Positions 45,540 to 54,570 of a stretch of DNA of 64,000 nt are shown here, in pieces. The DNA is taken from positions 1-64,000 of the forward strand of contig QCVS01000008.1 in the NCBI GenBank assembly GCA_003210285.1. The letters are read 5' to 3'. Both the position numbers and the translations under genes were made by a program. The first letter of the stretch is position 1, and each line of letters starts with the position of its first letter. The notes below the pieces were generated by a model, which worked only from the letters and a program-made list of their open reading frames with translations, had not been told where the DNA came from and searched no databases. The DNA is from Prochlorococcus sp. AG-686-J21. GTDB lineage: Bacteria > Cyanobacteriota > Cyanobacteriia > PCC-6307 > Cyanobiaceae.

Positions 45540-46675
45540 CATCTCTCTAACATTAGAGAAACAAATTTTTCAAATAAATAATCTGAATCATGAGGACCAG
45601 GACTTGCTTCTGGGTGATATTGAACACTAAATATAGGCTTATTTATAAGTTTCAATCCGGCTACAGTTTTATCATTAAGATTTAAGTGGGTTATTTCAAC
45701 TAAGTCATTAGATAAGGAATTTGGATCTATGGCAAAACCATGATTCTGACTTGTTATTTCAATATTAGTATTCGTACCACAAGGATGATTTAATCCACGA
45801 TGTCCAAAAGGTAATTTATATGTTTTTCCACCTAATGCTAACCCAAATATTTGATGACCAAGACAAATACCAAACATAGGAATTTTCCCATAATTCATTA
45901 GTAATTTAGCTAACTTAATTCCATCAAGAACAGTTGAAGGATCCCCTGGACCATTTGAGAAAAATATTCCATCAGGAGAATGACTTAAAACATCCTCGAA
46001 AGAAGAATTTGAAGGCAAAACCAATATTTCACATCCATGTGAAACTAATCTATTGAGAATTGATTTTTTAATACCAAAATCAATTGCGACAATTTTGAAT
46101 TTATTTATATTATTATAAACTCTTTCTCTTACATCAAAATCAGTCATGGTAGTTTCTTTAGATATATAATTTTTATTTGTTGAAACTTCTTTGGCTAAAT
46201 TTAAACCTTGCATATTAGGATTTTTAGAAATAATTTCAAGACAACTATCAAGACCATTCTTTTCTGTAGTGATAAGTCCATTCATGGAACCATTAGATCT
46301 TAAAATTTTAACAAGGGCTCTTGTATCAATTCCATAAAGTCCAATAATATTTTTTTTAATAAGCCACTGATTAAAATTTAATTTAGATCTCCAATTACTA
46401 TTATTATTTGAAAAATTACGCACAATTAAACCTTTGACAGAATTTTCTGATTCTGAATCTTCGAAATTGATGCCTGTATTTCCAATCTCTGGATAAGTAA
46501 ATGTAATGATCTGACCAAAATAACTTGGGTCAGTAATTACTTCCTGATAACCTGTCATACCTGTATTAAAAACAATTTCACCAACAGTTGAACCCTTCGC
46601 ACCAAATGAATAACCTGTAAAAGTAATCCCATTACTCAAGACAAGTTTTGCATTTTTCTTAAAAGGATGATTCAT
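45536..46675 (-). CDS. carA: Carbamoyl-phosphate synthase small (glutaminase) subunit
   Basis: 379 aa. The N-terminal CPSase small domain (GEIVFNTGMTGYQEVITDPSY) is followed by a class I glutamine amidotransferase with the nucleophile Cys in GICLGHQIFGLALGG and the His-Glu of YHPEASPGP. It frees ammonia from glutamine for carbamoyl phosphate used in pyrimidine and arginine synthesis. It is 14 bases after trpD. Confidence 0.97.
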   Translation of the reverse strand: MNHPFKKNAKLVLSNGITFTGYSFGAKGSTVGEIVFNTGMTGYQEVITDPSYFGQIITFTYPEIGNTGINFEDSESENSVKGLIVRNFSNNNSNWRSKLNFNQWLIKKNIIGLYGIDTRALVKILRSNGSMNGLITTEKNGLDSCLEIISKNPNMQGLNLAKEVSTNKNYISKETTMTDFDVRERVYNNINKFKIVAIDFGIKKSILNRLVSHGCEILVLPSNSSFEDVLSHSPDGIFFSNGPGDPSTVLDGIKLAKLLMNYGKIPMFGICLGHQIFGLALGGKTYKLPFGHRGLNHPCGTNTNIEITSQNHGFAIDPNSLSNDLVEITHLNLNDKTVAGLKLINKPIFSVQYHPEASPGPHDSDYLFEKFVSLMLERC

Positions 46676-46689
46676 TAAATAAAAATTTC

Positions 46690-47721
46690 TTATGATTCAA
46701 GATAGTTTTTTAAAAGCAAAAATTTCTCCCAAGGTTTTGCCGTACCCATAGAGAACAAAGCTTTTTTAAATCCCTTTTCAATATCATCTTCAATTCCTGC
46801 GACCCAGAGTACTAATGCCGTATTTAAAGCGACTACATCCAAATGAGCCTTTTGACCTGAGCCATTCAAAACAGATTTTAATATGTCTTCATAAGACTCA
46901 TCATCAGATACGATTAAATCTTTATTCGAAATGTTTTGATAATTAAAGTCAGAAACATTTATTTTTGAATGTTTAAGCTTACCTTTATCTACAAATATTA
47001 TTTTATTATCTCCTTCTAATGAAGCCTCATCTAAGCCACCATAACCATGAACAACGATTGCTCTATCCATTTCCATTCTGCTCAAAGCAGAAGCCATAGG
47101 ATTAAGTAATTCATCAGAAGCGACTCCTAAAACTTGAGCATTAGGTCTTAAAGGATTTACTAATGGGCCTAGTTGGTTAAAAACAGTTCTTATGCCAAGA
47201 GCCTTTCTCAAAGGAGCTAATTTAATTAATGATTTATGCCAAACAGGAGCAAATAAGAAAGTTATCCCAATTTGATCTATTGAAGAAATAACCTTTTCTA
47301 AAGTGGAATTTAAATTAATCCCAAGATTTAACAAAACATCTGCCGAGCCAACTTTTCCACTAGCACTTTTATTTCCATGTTTTGCAATATTTACACCACA
47401 TGATGAGGCGACAAAAGCAACAGCAGTAGAAATATTAAAAGAATTAGCTCCATCACCTCCAGTACCACAAGTATCAACCATAAACAAATTGGGTCGTTCA
47501 ACAGGCAATTTACAAGCACTCAAAAGGACATCTGCCATAGAGGATAATTCAATTCCTGTAGCTCCTTTAGATCTCAATGCGCTCAAAAAAGCACCTGTTT
47601 GAACCTCCAATATTTCATCATTTAGCCATCTTTTCATTAAAGTCTTTGATGTCTCAGCATCCAGGTCTTGACCATATAGTAATTGGTTGAGAATTTCAGA
47701 ATTTGTTTTAGTAATAGACAT
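46690..47721 (-). CDS. trpD: Anthranilate phosphoribosyltransferase
   Basis: 343 aa. Conserved elements are [18 protein letters not shown] (PRPP loop), [21 protein letters not shown] and the [11 protein letters not shown] region. It transfers phosphoribose to anthranilate in tryptophan synthesis. It is followed by carA on the same strand. Confidence 0.97.
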   Translation of the reverse strand: MSITKTNSEILNQLLYGQDLDAETSKTLMKRWLNDEILEVQTGAFLSALRSKGATGIELSSMADVLLSACKLPVERPNLFMVDTCGTGGDGANSFNISTAVAFVASSCGVNIAKHGNKSASGKVGSADVLLNLGINLNSTLEKVISSIDQIGITFLFAPVWHKSLIKLAPLRKALGIRTVFNQLGPLVNPLRPNAQVLGVASDELLNPMASALSRMEMDRAIVVHGYGGLDEASLEGDNKIIFVDKGKLKHSKINVSDFNYQNISNKDLIVSDDESYEDILKSVLNGSGQKAHLDVVALNTALVLWVAGIEDDIEKGFKKALFSMGTAKPWEKFLLLKNYLES

Positions 47722-47750
47722 TTATCTTTAGTGGATATTTGGTTCGCGGC

Positions 47751-48047
47751 TCAATTAGAAGTATCAAAACCGGAACCGACTAAATCTTTACTTGTATTTG
47801 AAGGTCTAAAATTGTTTGACCATAATTGTTTTGTCTTTAAAAAAAGATTATCCTTTGTTATTTTCCAAAATTTTAGTGTTTTTTCAATATCCTCTTTGAT
47901 ATCAATTTCACCAGGGAAATTATCATATCTATTAATTAATCTAGCTAAATTAATTAAGTCAAAATCTTCAGGTATCTCTTTAGATATAAGAGAGTCTATA
48001 ATCTTTTTATCAGTTGCATGCAAAGGATGAGTTTGTTCATTGCTCAT
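47751..48047 (-). CDS. DUF3288-like protein
   Basis: 98 aa from the ATG at 48047 (MSNEQTHPLHATDKK); an ATG at 48065 would add six residues. The pattern HPLHATDKKIIDSL...LINLARLINRYDNFPGEIDIKEDI resembles cyanobacterial DUF3288. It is soluble and mostly helical; function unknown. It lies 29 bases upstream of trpD on the same strand. Confidence 0.75.
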   Translation of the reverse strand: MSNEQTHPLHATDKKIIDSLISKEIPEDFDLINLARLINRYDNFPGEIDIKEDIEKTLKFWKITKDNLFLKTKQLWSNNFRPSNTSKDLVGSGFDTSN

Positions 48048-48127
48048 AATAAAGGACGAAATCATTTATAAAACTAGCTCACATATTCGAAAATGAAACA
48101 TTATCTTAATCATATGGGAATTTTTAA

Positions 48128-49873
48128 ATGAAGAATCTAAAATTAAAAGTTATATTTAAGTACTTAAAACCATACAAAAAAGAATTTTTATATGGTGGGA
48201 TTGCTCTTCTAGTAGTAAATATTTTAAGTGTTCTAATTCCTTTAGAAGTTAAAAACATAATTGATCAATTGAAAGATGGATTTTCCTCCAGTTTCGTCAT
48301 ATCAAAATCTTTATTGTTAATGTTTCTAGCAACTTGTATGGGTCTTATAAGATTATTTTCGAGGCAAATTGTATTTGGTATTGGAAGAAAAGTTGAAGTG
48401 AATCTTCGTCAAAAATTATTTGACCATTTACTAATACAAGATCCTGATTGGATACAAAAAAAAGGTAGTGGAGATATTATTAGTAGAGCTACTAGTGATG
48501 TAGAAAACATAAGAAGACTTTTAGGTTTTACAGTCTTAAGTTTATGCAATATCGTTCTGGCTTATTCTCTAACAATTCCGTCAATGTTATCAATTAATAG
48601 AACATTGACAGTAGCTGCATTAATGATATTTCCAATGATTTTAGTAATAGTTAGTTTATTTGGAGGAAGAATGGTAAGTCAAAGAAAAATTCAGCAAGAA
48701 TCACTTTCCAAACTCAGTGATTTAATTCAAGAGGATTTATCAGGTATAAGTGCTATAAAAATTTATGCACAAGAGGAGGCTGAAAAGAAAGAATTTAATA
48801 ATTACAATAAAGTTTATCGCAATTCAGCTATAAAGCTTGCGAGAACAGCAAGTACATTATTCCCACTTTTGCAAGGTATTTCTTCAATTTCATTATTGAT
48901 ACTTTTAGGTCTAGGAACCTCTCAACTAGAAAATGGATTAATCACAATTGGTGGATTAGTCGCATTGATATTATTTGTTGAAAGACTCGTATTTCCAACA
49001 GCTCTTTTAGGTTTTACATTAAACACGTTTCAGTTAGGACAAGTAAGTTTAGATAGAGTTGAAGAAATATTTCAAAACAATCCAAAAATTATTGATAATC
49101 CAAAAGCTAAATTCATAAAGAAAAAAGTTAAAGGTTTTATTGAGGCAAAAAATTTAAAAATAAGATATGAGGAGGCAAAATTTAACTCTTTAAATAGATT
49201 AAATTTCAAAATTAATCCCGGAGAACTTGTTGCTATTGTTGGTCCAGTAGGATGTGGGAAAACAACCTTAGCTAAATCATTAGGTAGAACTATTGAAATA
49301 CCAGATGGACAATTATTTTTAGATAATATTGATATTAAGAATATTAAATTAAGAGATTTAAGAAAACACATTGCTATCGTACCTCAAGAAGCATTTTTAT
49401 TTACATCTACAATTTCAGAAAATTTAAAATTTGGAGACCCAAAAGCTTCTAGAAATACAGTAAAAAAAAGCGCAGTAAACGCAGGATTGATAGATGATAT
49501 AAATAGTTTTCCTGAAGGTTTTAAAACAATAGTAGGTGAAAGAGGTATTACACTGAGTGGTGGTCAACGCCAAAGAACAGCATTAGGAAGAGCACTTTTA
49601 GTTGATGCCTCTGTGGTAGTTCTAGATGATGCATTGGCCAGTGTTGATAATAAAACTGCTGCAAAAATTATCGATGAAATGAGAGAAAATAAAAGCAAAA
49701 CCATATTGATGATTAGTCATCAATTATCCGTGGCAGCAACTTGTGATAGGGTACTTGTAATGGATAAAGGTGAAATTGTGCAGGAGGGTATTCATAAAGA
49801 TTTGATAACAACAAATGGACTATACAAAAAACTTTGGGAGAGAGAAATAGCTACTAATAAAATAGGAAGTTGA
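48128..49873 (+). CDS. ABC exporter, fused permease-ATPase (MsbA-like)
   Basis: 581 aa. Six membrane helices (about residues 15-290) are followed by an ATPase with Walker A GPVGCGKTT, the signature LSGGQRQR and Walker B VVVLDDALAS. It is a half-transporter that dimerises and exports lipids or hydrophobic compounds; the substrate is unknown. It is divergent from the DUF3288 gene. Confidence 0.93.
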   Translation: MKNLKLKVIFKYLKPYKKEFLYGGIALLVVNILSVLIPLEVKNIIDQLKDGFSSSFVISKSLLLMFLATCMGLIRLFSRQIVFGIGRKVEVNLRQKLFDHLLIQDPDWIQKKGSGDIISRATSDVENIRRLLGFTVLSLCNIVLAYSLTIPSMLSINRTLTVAALMIFPMILVIVSLFGGRMVSQRKIQQESLSKLSDLIQEDLSGISAIKIYAQEEAEKKEFNNYNKVYRNSAIKLARTASTLFPLLQGISSISLLILLGLGTSQLENGLITIGGLVALILFVERLVFPTALLGFTLNTFQLGQVSLDRVEEIFQNNPKIIDNPKAKFIKKKVKGFIEAKNLKIRYEEAKFNSLNRLNFKINPGELVAIVGPVGCGKTTLAKSLGRTIEIPDGQLFLDNIDIKNIKLRDLRKHIAIVPQEAFLFTSTISENLKFGDPKASRNTVKKSAVNAGLIDDINSFPEGFKTIVGERGITLSGGQRQRTALGRALLVDASVVVLDDALASVDNKTAAKIIDEMRENKSKTILMISHQLSVAATCDRVLVMDKGEIVQEGIHKDLITTNGLYKKLWEREIATNKIGS

Positions 49874-49901
49874 AAAACTTTTTAATTATATATATCTAAA
49901 G

Positions 49902-50630
49902 ATGTTTGAATTTCTAAAAAAACTCATGACAAGCAATGAATCAGTTTCAGCAAATGAAACAAATTTTCTACACAGAATATTAAATACTGATATAAAAGAG
50001 GAACCAAAATTTCAAGAGGATGAAATAATATTTGGATGTGGATGTTTTTGGGGTGCGGAAAAATGTTTTTGGAAACTTCCAGGAGTTATTACAACTTCCG
50101 TAGGTTATGCAGGTGGAGAGAAGAAAAACCCTACATACTATGAAGTCTGCTCTGGTATTACCGGTCATGCAGAAGTCGTTAAGGTTGTTTGGAATGTAAA
50201 TGAAATAGATATTAGTGACCTATTAAAAATGTTCTGGGAATGTCATAATCCAACCCAAAAAAATAGACAAGGTAATGATATGGGAACTCAATATAGATCA
50301 ACAATTTACTATAAAAATGACCATGATAAAGACAAAATTTACTCGAGCAAAGAAGCTTACCAAAAAGAACTTTATAAAAATAATTTAGGACTCATAGAAA
50401 CAGAGATTAAAAAAATTGACACTTATTATTACGCTGAAGAATATCATCAGCAGTATTTAGCTGTAGAAGGTAGTAGACAATATTGTTCGGCGTCTCCCAC
50501 CAAAGTAAAGTTAGGAAGTTTCAATAACTGTAATTACAAACTCCCAATAAAAATCTGGGATGATTTCAATTGGGACATAGATAAATGTGTATTGAGATCT
50601 AATAATAAACCTATAGATATTAACAACTAA
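49902..50630 (+). CDS. msrA: Peptide methionine-S-sulfoxide reductase
   Basis: 242 aa. The catalytic motif is GCFWGAE with Cys48, preceded by an extra Cys46. Other family blocks are SVGYAGGEKKNPTYYEVCSG, GNDMGTQYRSTIYY and YHQQYLAVEGSRQYCSAS with recycling Cys residues. It repairs oxidised methionine in proteins. A 40-residue N-terminal extension precedes the domain. 28 bases separate it from the ABC exporter gene. Confidence 0.95.
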   Translation: MFEFLKKLMTSNESVSANETNFLHRILNTDIKEEPKFQEDEIIFGCGCFWGAEKCFWKLPGVITTSVGYAGGEKKNPTYYEVCSGITGHAEVVKVVWNVNEIDISDLLKMFWECHNPTQKNRQGNDMGTQYRSTIYYKNDHDKDKIYSSKEAYQKELYKNNLGLIETEIKKIDTYYYAEEYHQQYLAVEGSRQYCSASPTKVKLGSFNNCNYKLPIKIWDDFNWDIDKCVLRSNNKPIDINN

Positions 50631-50644
50631 AAGGCTTTTTTAAT

Positions 50645-50650
50645 TATAGT
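50645..50650 (+). promoter_or_regulatory. Candidate -10 box of tRNA-Pro
   Basis: TATAGT, one base off TATAAT, ends 7 bases before the mature tRNA 5' end. A weak TTAACA at 50620-50625 could be the -35, at a long spacing. Confidence 0.35.
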
Positions 50651-50657
50651 GTCAATA

Positions 50658-50731
50658 CGGGGCGTAGCGCAGTTTGGTAGCGCACCACTTTGGGGTAGTG
50701 GGGGTCGTGGGTTCAAATCCCGCCGTTCCGA
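50658..50731 (+). tRNA. tRNA-Pro(GGG)
   Basis: A 74-base cloverleaf. Acceptor CGGGGCG pairs with CGTTCCG (two G-U pairs) with discriminator A. The anticodon arm is CCACT-TTGGGGT-AGTGG with anticodon GGG. The T arm has GTTCAAATC. No CCA is encoded. The 3' end directly abuts the stop codon of the convergent 62-aa gene. Confidence 0.93.
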
Positions 50732-50920
50732 TTAAGATTCAGAATCATCCTTATTTATTAACGATTTGTACAACTTATAAGAACTTATCCCAACAGCGAT
50801 GAAAGTAAATGAAGAAAAAATTGCACATATAATAATAGTAAGATTTGAAACTTCAACCTCTCCTAGTTGATATGATATAAAGTAAATCATCTGTAAAACA
50901 ATACTAAGAAACACTAACAT
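50732..50920 (-). CDS. Small two-span membrane protein (62 aa), unrecognised
   Basis: 62 aa with two hydrophobic segments (about 2-18 and 26-46) and a charged tail KDDSES. It lies between tRNA-Pro, which it abuts with no gap, and uppP, which begins 30 bases away and reads in the same direction; uppP is downstream in the map but upstream in transcription. Function unknown. Confidence 0.6.
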   Translation of the reverse strand: MLVFLSIVLQMIYFISYQLGEVEVSNLTIIICAIFSSFTFIAVGISSYKLYKSLINKDDSES

Positions 50921-50950
50921 AGAAGTGTTAATTTATTTTAATTTAAATTG

Positions 50951-51751
50951 CTATAAATTTAAAAGAATCAAAATTCCAAATACCAATCTGTAGTAAATAA
51001 ATATCTTCAGTCCATGAGAAGAAACATATTTTATAAAAAAATCGATGGCTAATAAAGAAGAAAAGAAAGTTGTGATTAATCCAACAAAAAGAGGAAGAAA
51101 TGGAAATGTTAAAAATTGATTAACTGCACTAAAAAACTCAACAAAAGCTGCTAATGAAATTGCAGGAATACCAAGAAGGAATGAATATTTAGCTGCATCT
51201 TTTCTATTCCATCCAGATAATAGAGCCATAGAGATTGTAGATCCTGATCGAGATACTCCTGGAAAAATTGCAAAGGCTTGGGCAATACCTATGTATAAAC
51301 TATTCCTATACTTATGATTATTTAAATTAATTAATTTATTAGTAGAGATATCTGCAAAAAGCATAATTACCGACATCAATATAGATACTATTGCTATTGA
51401 AAGATTTGAACGTAAAAACGAATCAGAGAATCCTGGTACAAAAATTTTTATAATTCCACCAAAAAAAACAATTGGAATTGTACCTATAAAGATAGATTTG
51501 TATAATTTATTAGACAAAAATGAATATCTTAGTTTTCCAGAATTTGTATTTTCGAAATTAAAAATTGTTTTCCGAAAATACCAGAATATTGCAAAAACAC
51601 TTCCAATTTGTATGATTGCAGATAAGGAAGAACCAGGATCTTTAATACCAAATAATAGAGAAATAATTTTCAAATGAGCAGTGCTACTTATAGGAATAAA
51701 TTCTGTTAAACCTTGAATTATTCCATAAAAAATAAATTTTAAAAATTCCAA
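50951..51751 (-). CDS. uppP: Undecaprenyl-diphosphatase
   Basis: 266 aa, integral membrane, BacA/UppP family. Motifs are QGLTEFIPISSTAHL near the N-terminus and PGVSRSGSTI in the second half, which together form the active site. It recycles undecaprenyl pyrophosphate, the lipid carrier for cell-wall synthesis. Confidence 0.95.
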   Translation of the reverse strand: MEFLKFIFYGIIQGLTEFIPISSTAHLKIISLLFGIKDPGSSLSAIIQIGSVFAIFWYFRKTIFNFENTNSGKLRYSFLSNKLYKSIFIGTIPIVFFGGIIKIFVPGFSDSFLRSNLSIAIVSILMSVIMLFADISTNKLINLNNHKYRNSLYIGIAQAFAIFPGVSRSGSTISMALLSGWNRKDAAKYSFLLGIPAISLAAFVEFFSAVNQFLTFPFLPLFVGLITTFFSSLLAIDFFIKYVSSHGLKIFIYYRLVFGILILLNL

Positions 51752-51840
51752 TAGCTATATTCAAAATATTATTCAATAATAATATCAATTAAAAATAATA
51801 CAATTTACATTCTTATAAGAAAAGCTAAAGTATTAGTATT

Positions 51841-52119
51841 ATGAATAAGTTTGTTTTTAAAATATTAGTTTTCGTAACTCTCTTTATGTTTTCTGATGCT
51901 GTAAAAGCTGAATATTGGTTAGTAATTGGAACCTACAGACAAGGACCAGGGCGAAGACCCGAGGTAAGTGGAATAACAAGCCCAACCCTGCATACTATTC
52001 CAATGAGTGATATCGATACATGTGAAAAAGCTGGGAATAAAATCTCAAAAGAAATTTATAAACCTGTTTGGCAATTTGATAATAAATGGACTTGTATATA
52101 TGGTGGGATTTCTAAATAA
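51841..52119 (+). CDS. Small secreted protein (92 aa), unrecognised
   Basis: 92 aa. A signal peptide (about residues 1-23, ending VKA) is followed by a mature domain of about 69 residues starting EYWLVIGTYRQGPGRRP, with two Cys (TCEKA and WTCIYGG) that may pair. It is reminiscent of small secreted proteins in marine picocyanobacteria; function unknown. Confidence 0.72.
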   Translation: MNKFVFKILVFVTLFMFSDAVKAEYWLVIGTYRQGPGRRPEVSGITSPTLHTIPMSDIDTCEKAGNKISKEIYKPVWQFDNKWTCIYGGISK

Positions 52120-52121
52120 TA

Positions 52122-52256
52122 TTATCTTTTGACATCATGGGCACAACCATCACCTTTATAATTTTCACTTTCGTAAAAATCATTTCTTGTCCCAAAATAG
52201 ACGGTTAGTAATACAAAAGGCAAACTAATTATAAAAAGTACTATACTAAGGGCCAT
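52122..52256 (-). CDS. Small single-span membrane protein (44 aa), unrecognised
   Basis: 44 aa: MALSIVLFIISLPFVLLTVY is the membrane span, followed by a hydrophilic tail FGTRNDFYESENYKGDGC and AHDVKR. The stop is 2 bases from the end of the convergent secreted-protein gene. The layout (one helix, then a tail rich in Asp, Glu, Tyr and Gly) is that of a thylakoid or complex accessory subunit, but I cannot name it. Confidence 0.6.
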   Translation of the reverse strand: MALSIVLFIISLPFVLLTVYFGTRNDFYESENYKGDGCAHDVKR

Positions 52257-52286
52257 TGTAAATATGAATTTAAAATTTTTATATTA

Positions 52287-52412
52287 TTAATAATCTGTAG
52301 GTCCTTTCAATCCAATATAAAAAAAGCCACCAAGGCCAATCAAAACTAGAACTCCCGCGATGGCGGCTGAAGGAACAAATCCTCCTATAGCAAAAGAAGC
52401 AAATTGAGTCAT
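52287..52412 (-). CDS. Small single-span membrane protein (41 aa), unrecognised
   Basis: 41 aa: MTQFASFAIGG, then a span of about 20 apolar residues rich in Gly, Ala and Val, ending YIGLKGPTDY. Same strand and 30 bases upstream of the 44-aa gene, so the two may share a transcript. No recognisable family and no Shine-Dalgarno. The composition resembles photosynthetic small subunits. Confidence 0.6.
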   Translation of the reverse strand: MTQFASFAIGGFVPSAAIAGVLVLIGLGGFFYIGLKGPTDY

Positions 52413-52503
52413 TATAATAACGAAATATATAATAATATTATCAATAAAAACAACCTAGGTCGTTAAAAAATTCTGACTCGAAGACAATTAAAAACTAAAA
52501 GGA

Positions 52504-52731
52504 TTACGCAACTAGAGTTACATCTTCATTCTCAGAGGAAATTCTTATCCTTTCCTCTAATTTAGGACCATATAATTCATTTCCCCAAATTTCAACTCTA
52601 GAATCGATAGGAGCCATAAAAGTAAGAATATCCGTAGGAAATAATACTCTTTCTAAAAAAAAGCTTGAAGGGCCAATACATCTCAAAACTATCATTCTGG
52701 AGCCTTCATTTCTGTAAGAAAACTCAATCAT
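52504..52731 (-). CDS. DUF1830-like protein
   Basis: 75 aa. It has the pattern CIGPSSFFLERVLFPTDILTF...DSRVEIWG typical of cyanobacterial DUF1830. It is soluble and beta-rich, of unknown function. It lies 91 bases upstream of the 41-aa gene on the same strand. Confidence 0.8.
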   Translation of the reverse strand: MIEFSYRNEGSRMIVLRCIGPSSFFLERVLFPTDILTFMAPIDSRVEIWGNELYGPKLEERIRISSENEDVTLVA

Positions 52732-52810
52732 CTAAAAAACATCAAAAAACATATTTATTAAACACCAAGTAAATTAATATAAAATGTATAAAAAACAACT
52801 AAATAAAAAA

Positions 52811-53773
52811 TTATTTAGAGGAATGTTGATTTAATCCAACTCTAATTAATTTTCTCTCTTGATTCATCATCAATAAAACATCTGAGTTAATATCATCGAA
52901 ACTCTCATGAGGGATAGAAACATTTAACATGCGAAGAAAATTATTCAAATTATCATCTTTAAGTGAACTTCCAGTTTTAACATGCATATTCTTTTCTTGA
53001 TAAGTTTTCCATTTATTCATATATTTGAATTTCAATGGTTTTAAATGCCAAATTTTATCAATCATATTCCAAATATCTAAATAATGTTCTAAATTATTTT
53101 GTATTTTTTCTCTGTAAGAACATTCATAAGCATTTAATGGAGGTAAAATATTCAGAGAATTATCAGAATTTATAGATAAAGGTTTAACACCTAAAAACCA
53201 ACCTTCTATTATCAACAGATCAGGGTGTTCCTCTCTCCAAAAAGCCCTATCACCTAAACCGTTTCTTAAAGATTTATCAAATACAGGAACATTCAATTGT
53301 CCATCAGTTTTCCACTTAAGTAATTTCTCTTTCATTAAATCAATCGAGTGGCTGCCAGGAAAACCTCGAGATACATTCCATGGATTATTCTTAATAGCTA
53401 ATTCCATTTCTTCAGATGGCAAATAAAAATCATCAATAGAGATAACAGATAACTTAAATTTTAATTTTAAAGATGTACTCTCCAACCATTTACCTAAAGT
53501 AGTTTTCCCAGTGCCAGGTAAAGCTGATATTCCAATAATTTTCCGATCAGGTGATGTTTTATTTAATTTATATGCTTGTGATAAAAGGGGTAAAGCCAAT
53601 CCCCAAATCCAATCATCATTTACATTATCATCCCAAAAATTATCAATTAAAAGTATCTTTTTCTTGAGATTCCAAAACTTAAACCATTCATTTAATGAAT
53701 ACCATCCAATTTGAGAAATTAATTCTTCAAAATCATCCAATGGAAATTCAATATTTAAATCTTTCATCATCAC
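52811..53773 (-). CDS. D-glycerate 3-kinase-like P-loop kinase
   Basis: 320 aa (three Met in a row at the start; the first is at 53773). The P-loop is GISALPGTGKTTLGKWLES, followed by SVISIDDFYLP, the motif RGFPGSHSIDLM and PVFDKSLRNGLGDR. It is like plant and cyanobacterial glycerate 3-kinase (PRK/uridine-kinase fold), which makes 3-phosphoglycerate. It overlaps the phosphatase gene upstream by 4 bases, inside the glucosylglycerate cluster. Phosphorylation of recycled glycerate is therefore the likely role; a photorespiratory role is equally possible. Confidence 0.87.
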   Translation of the reverse strand: MMMKDLNIEFPLDDFEELISQIGWYSLNEWFKFWNLKKKILLIDNFWDDNVNDDWIWGLALPLLSQAYKLNKTSPDRKIIGISALPGTGKTTLGKWLESTSLKLKFKLSVISIDDFYLPSEEMELAIKNNPWNVSRGFPGSHSIDLMKEKLLKWKTDGQLNVPVFDKSLRNGLGDRAFWREEHPDLLIIEGWFLGVKPLSINSDNSLNILPPLNAYECSYREKIQNNLEHYLDIWNMIDKIWHLKPLKFKYMNKWKTYQEKNMHVKTGSSLKDDNLNNFLRMLNVSIPHESFDDINSDVLLMMNQERKLIRVGLNQHSSK

Positions 53774-54570
53774 CTTAATACTATATTTTTTATCAACTTA
53801 TTTATTTCACTTTTCCAACCATAACCATTTGGATCAGTCGCTAAGGTGAATTTATGTTCATTTAATTTCTCTAATAATTTCAAATTTGGTCCATTAGGGC
53901 CAGGAATAACAATTTTGTAATCTGAATTCAATAATAAAGGTAAATCATTAGGGGAATCTCCTAGACCAATAATTTTAATATTTGGATTATTTGAATATTT
54001 CTTAAGGACATTTATTGCTTTTCCCTTGTTTGAATTAATTGATAACATGTGGCTCATCCTATTACCTTTAAAAATTTCTACATTATATCTTTTGCAGCAA
54101 ATATTGATATCTTCTTCGATGTTTTCAGGAGGATTTAAGAATGGCATACTCCAGTGCCTATCTCTCATTAATTTAAGAGAATGGCCTTTTAAGCCAGTTA
54201 GTTCTGTTGCCTCTTCGTCGGAAATATTATTGAGAGGTTGTAAATCATAATTAATTTCATTAGAAATATTACTTAAAATGTTTTCAAGTATTTCGTATTT
54301 TTCTCCAAGAATAATCTCCCCATTAACTCTCTTTAATGTTTCACCATATATGGCTGCACCATTTTCAACAATATAAGGATCCGTTAAATTAAGTTGTTTT
54401 CTAATAACCTTTACTTCAGAGGCAGTTTTACTGGTACATAATATTACTGGAATAGATAATTCCTGAAGTAATTTTATAGTTTCTTTTGCTGGAGTTAAAT
54501 CATAAGAATGATCCATTAATGTTCCATCAACATCACTCACAATCCATAAGGAAGAATTTTCAATCATCAA
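53770..54570 (-). CDS. gpgP: HAD-family glucosyl-3-phosphoglycerate phosphatase
   Basis: 266 aa, Cof-type HAD. The nucleophile motif is VSDVDGTLMD and motif IV is IGLGDSPNDLPLLL; the conserved IVENGAAIY marks the mannosyl/glucosyl-3-phosphoglycerate phosphatase branch. It should dephosphorylate the product of GpgS to glucosylglycerate. The name depends on the neighbouring gpgS; mannosyl-3-phosphoglycerate phosphatase is the family alternative. Confidence 0.85.
   Translation of the reverse strand: MMIENSSLWIVSDVDGTLMDHSYDLTPAKETIKLLQELSIPVILCTSKTASEVKVIRKQLNLTDPYIVENGAAIYGETLKRVNGEIILGEKYEILENILSNISNEINYDLQPLNNISDEEATELTGLKGHSLKLMRDRHWSMPFLNPPENIEEDINICCKRYNVEIFKGNRMSHMLSINSNKGKAINVLKKYSNNPNIKIIGLGDSPNDLPLLLNSDYKIVIPGPNGPNLKLLEKLNEHKFTLATDPNGYGWKSEINKLIKNIVLR

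Noticed and set aside
47303-48030. Plus-strand ORFs antisense to trpD and the DUF3288 gene
   Set aside because: The minus-strand genes have clear family signatures; these are mirror frames.
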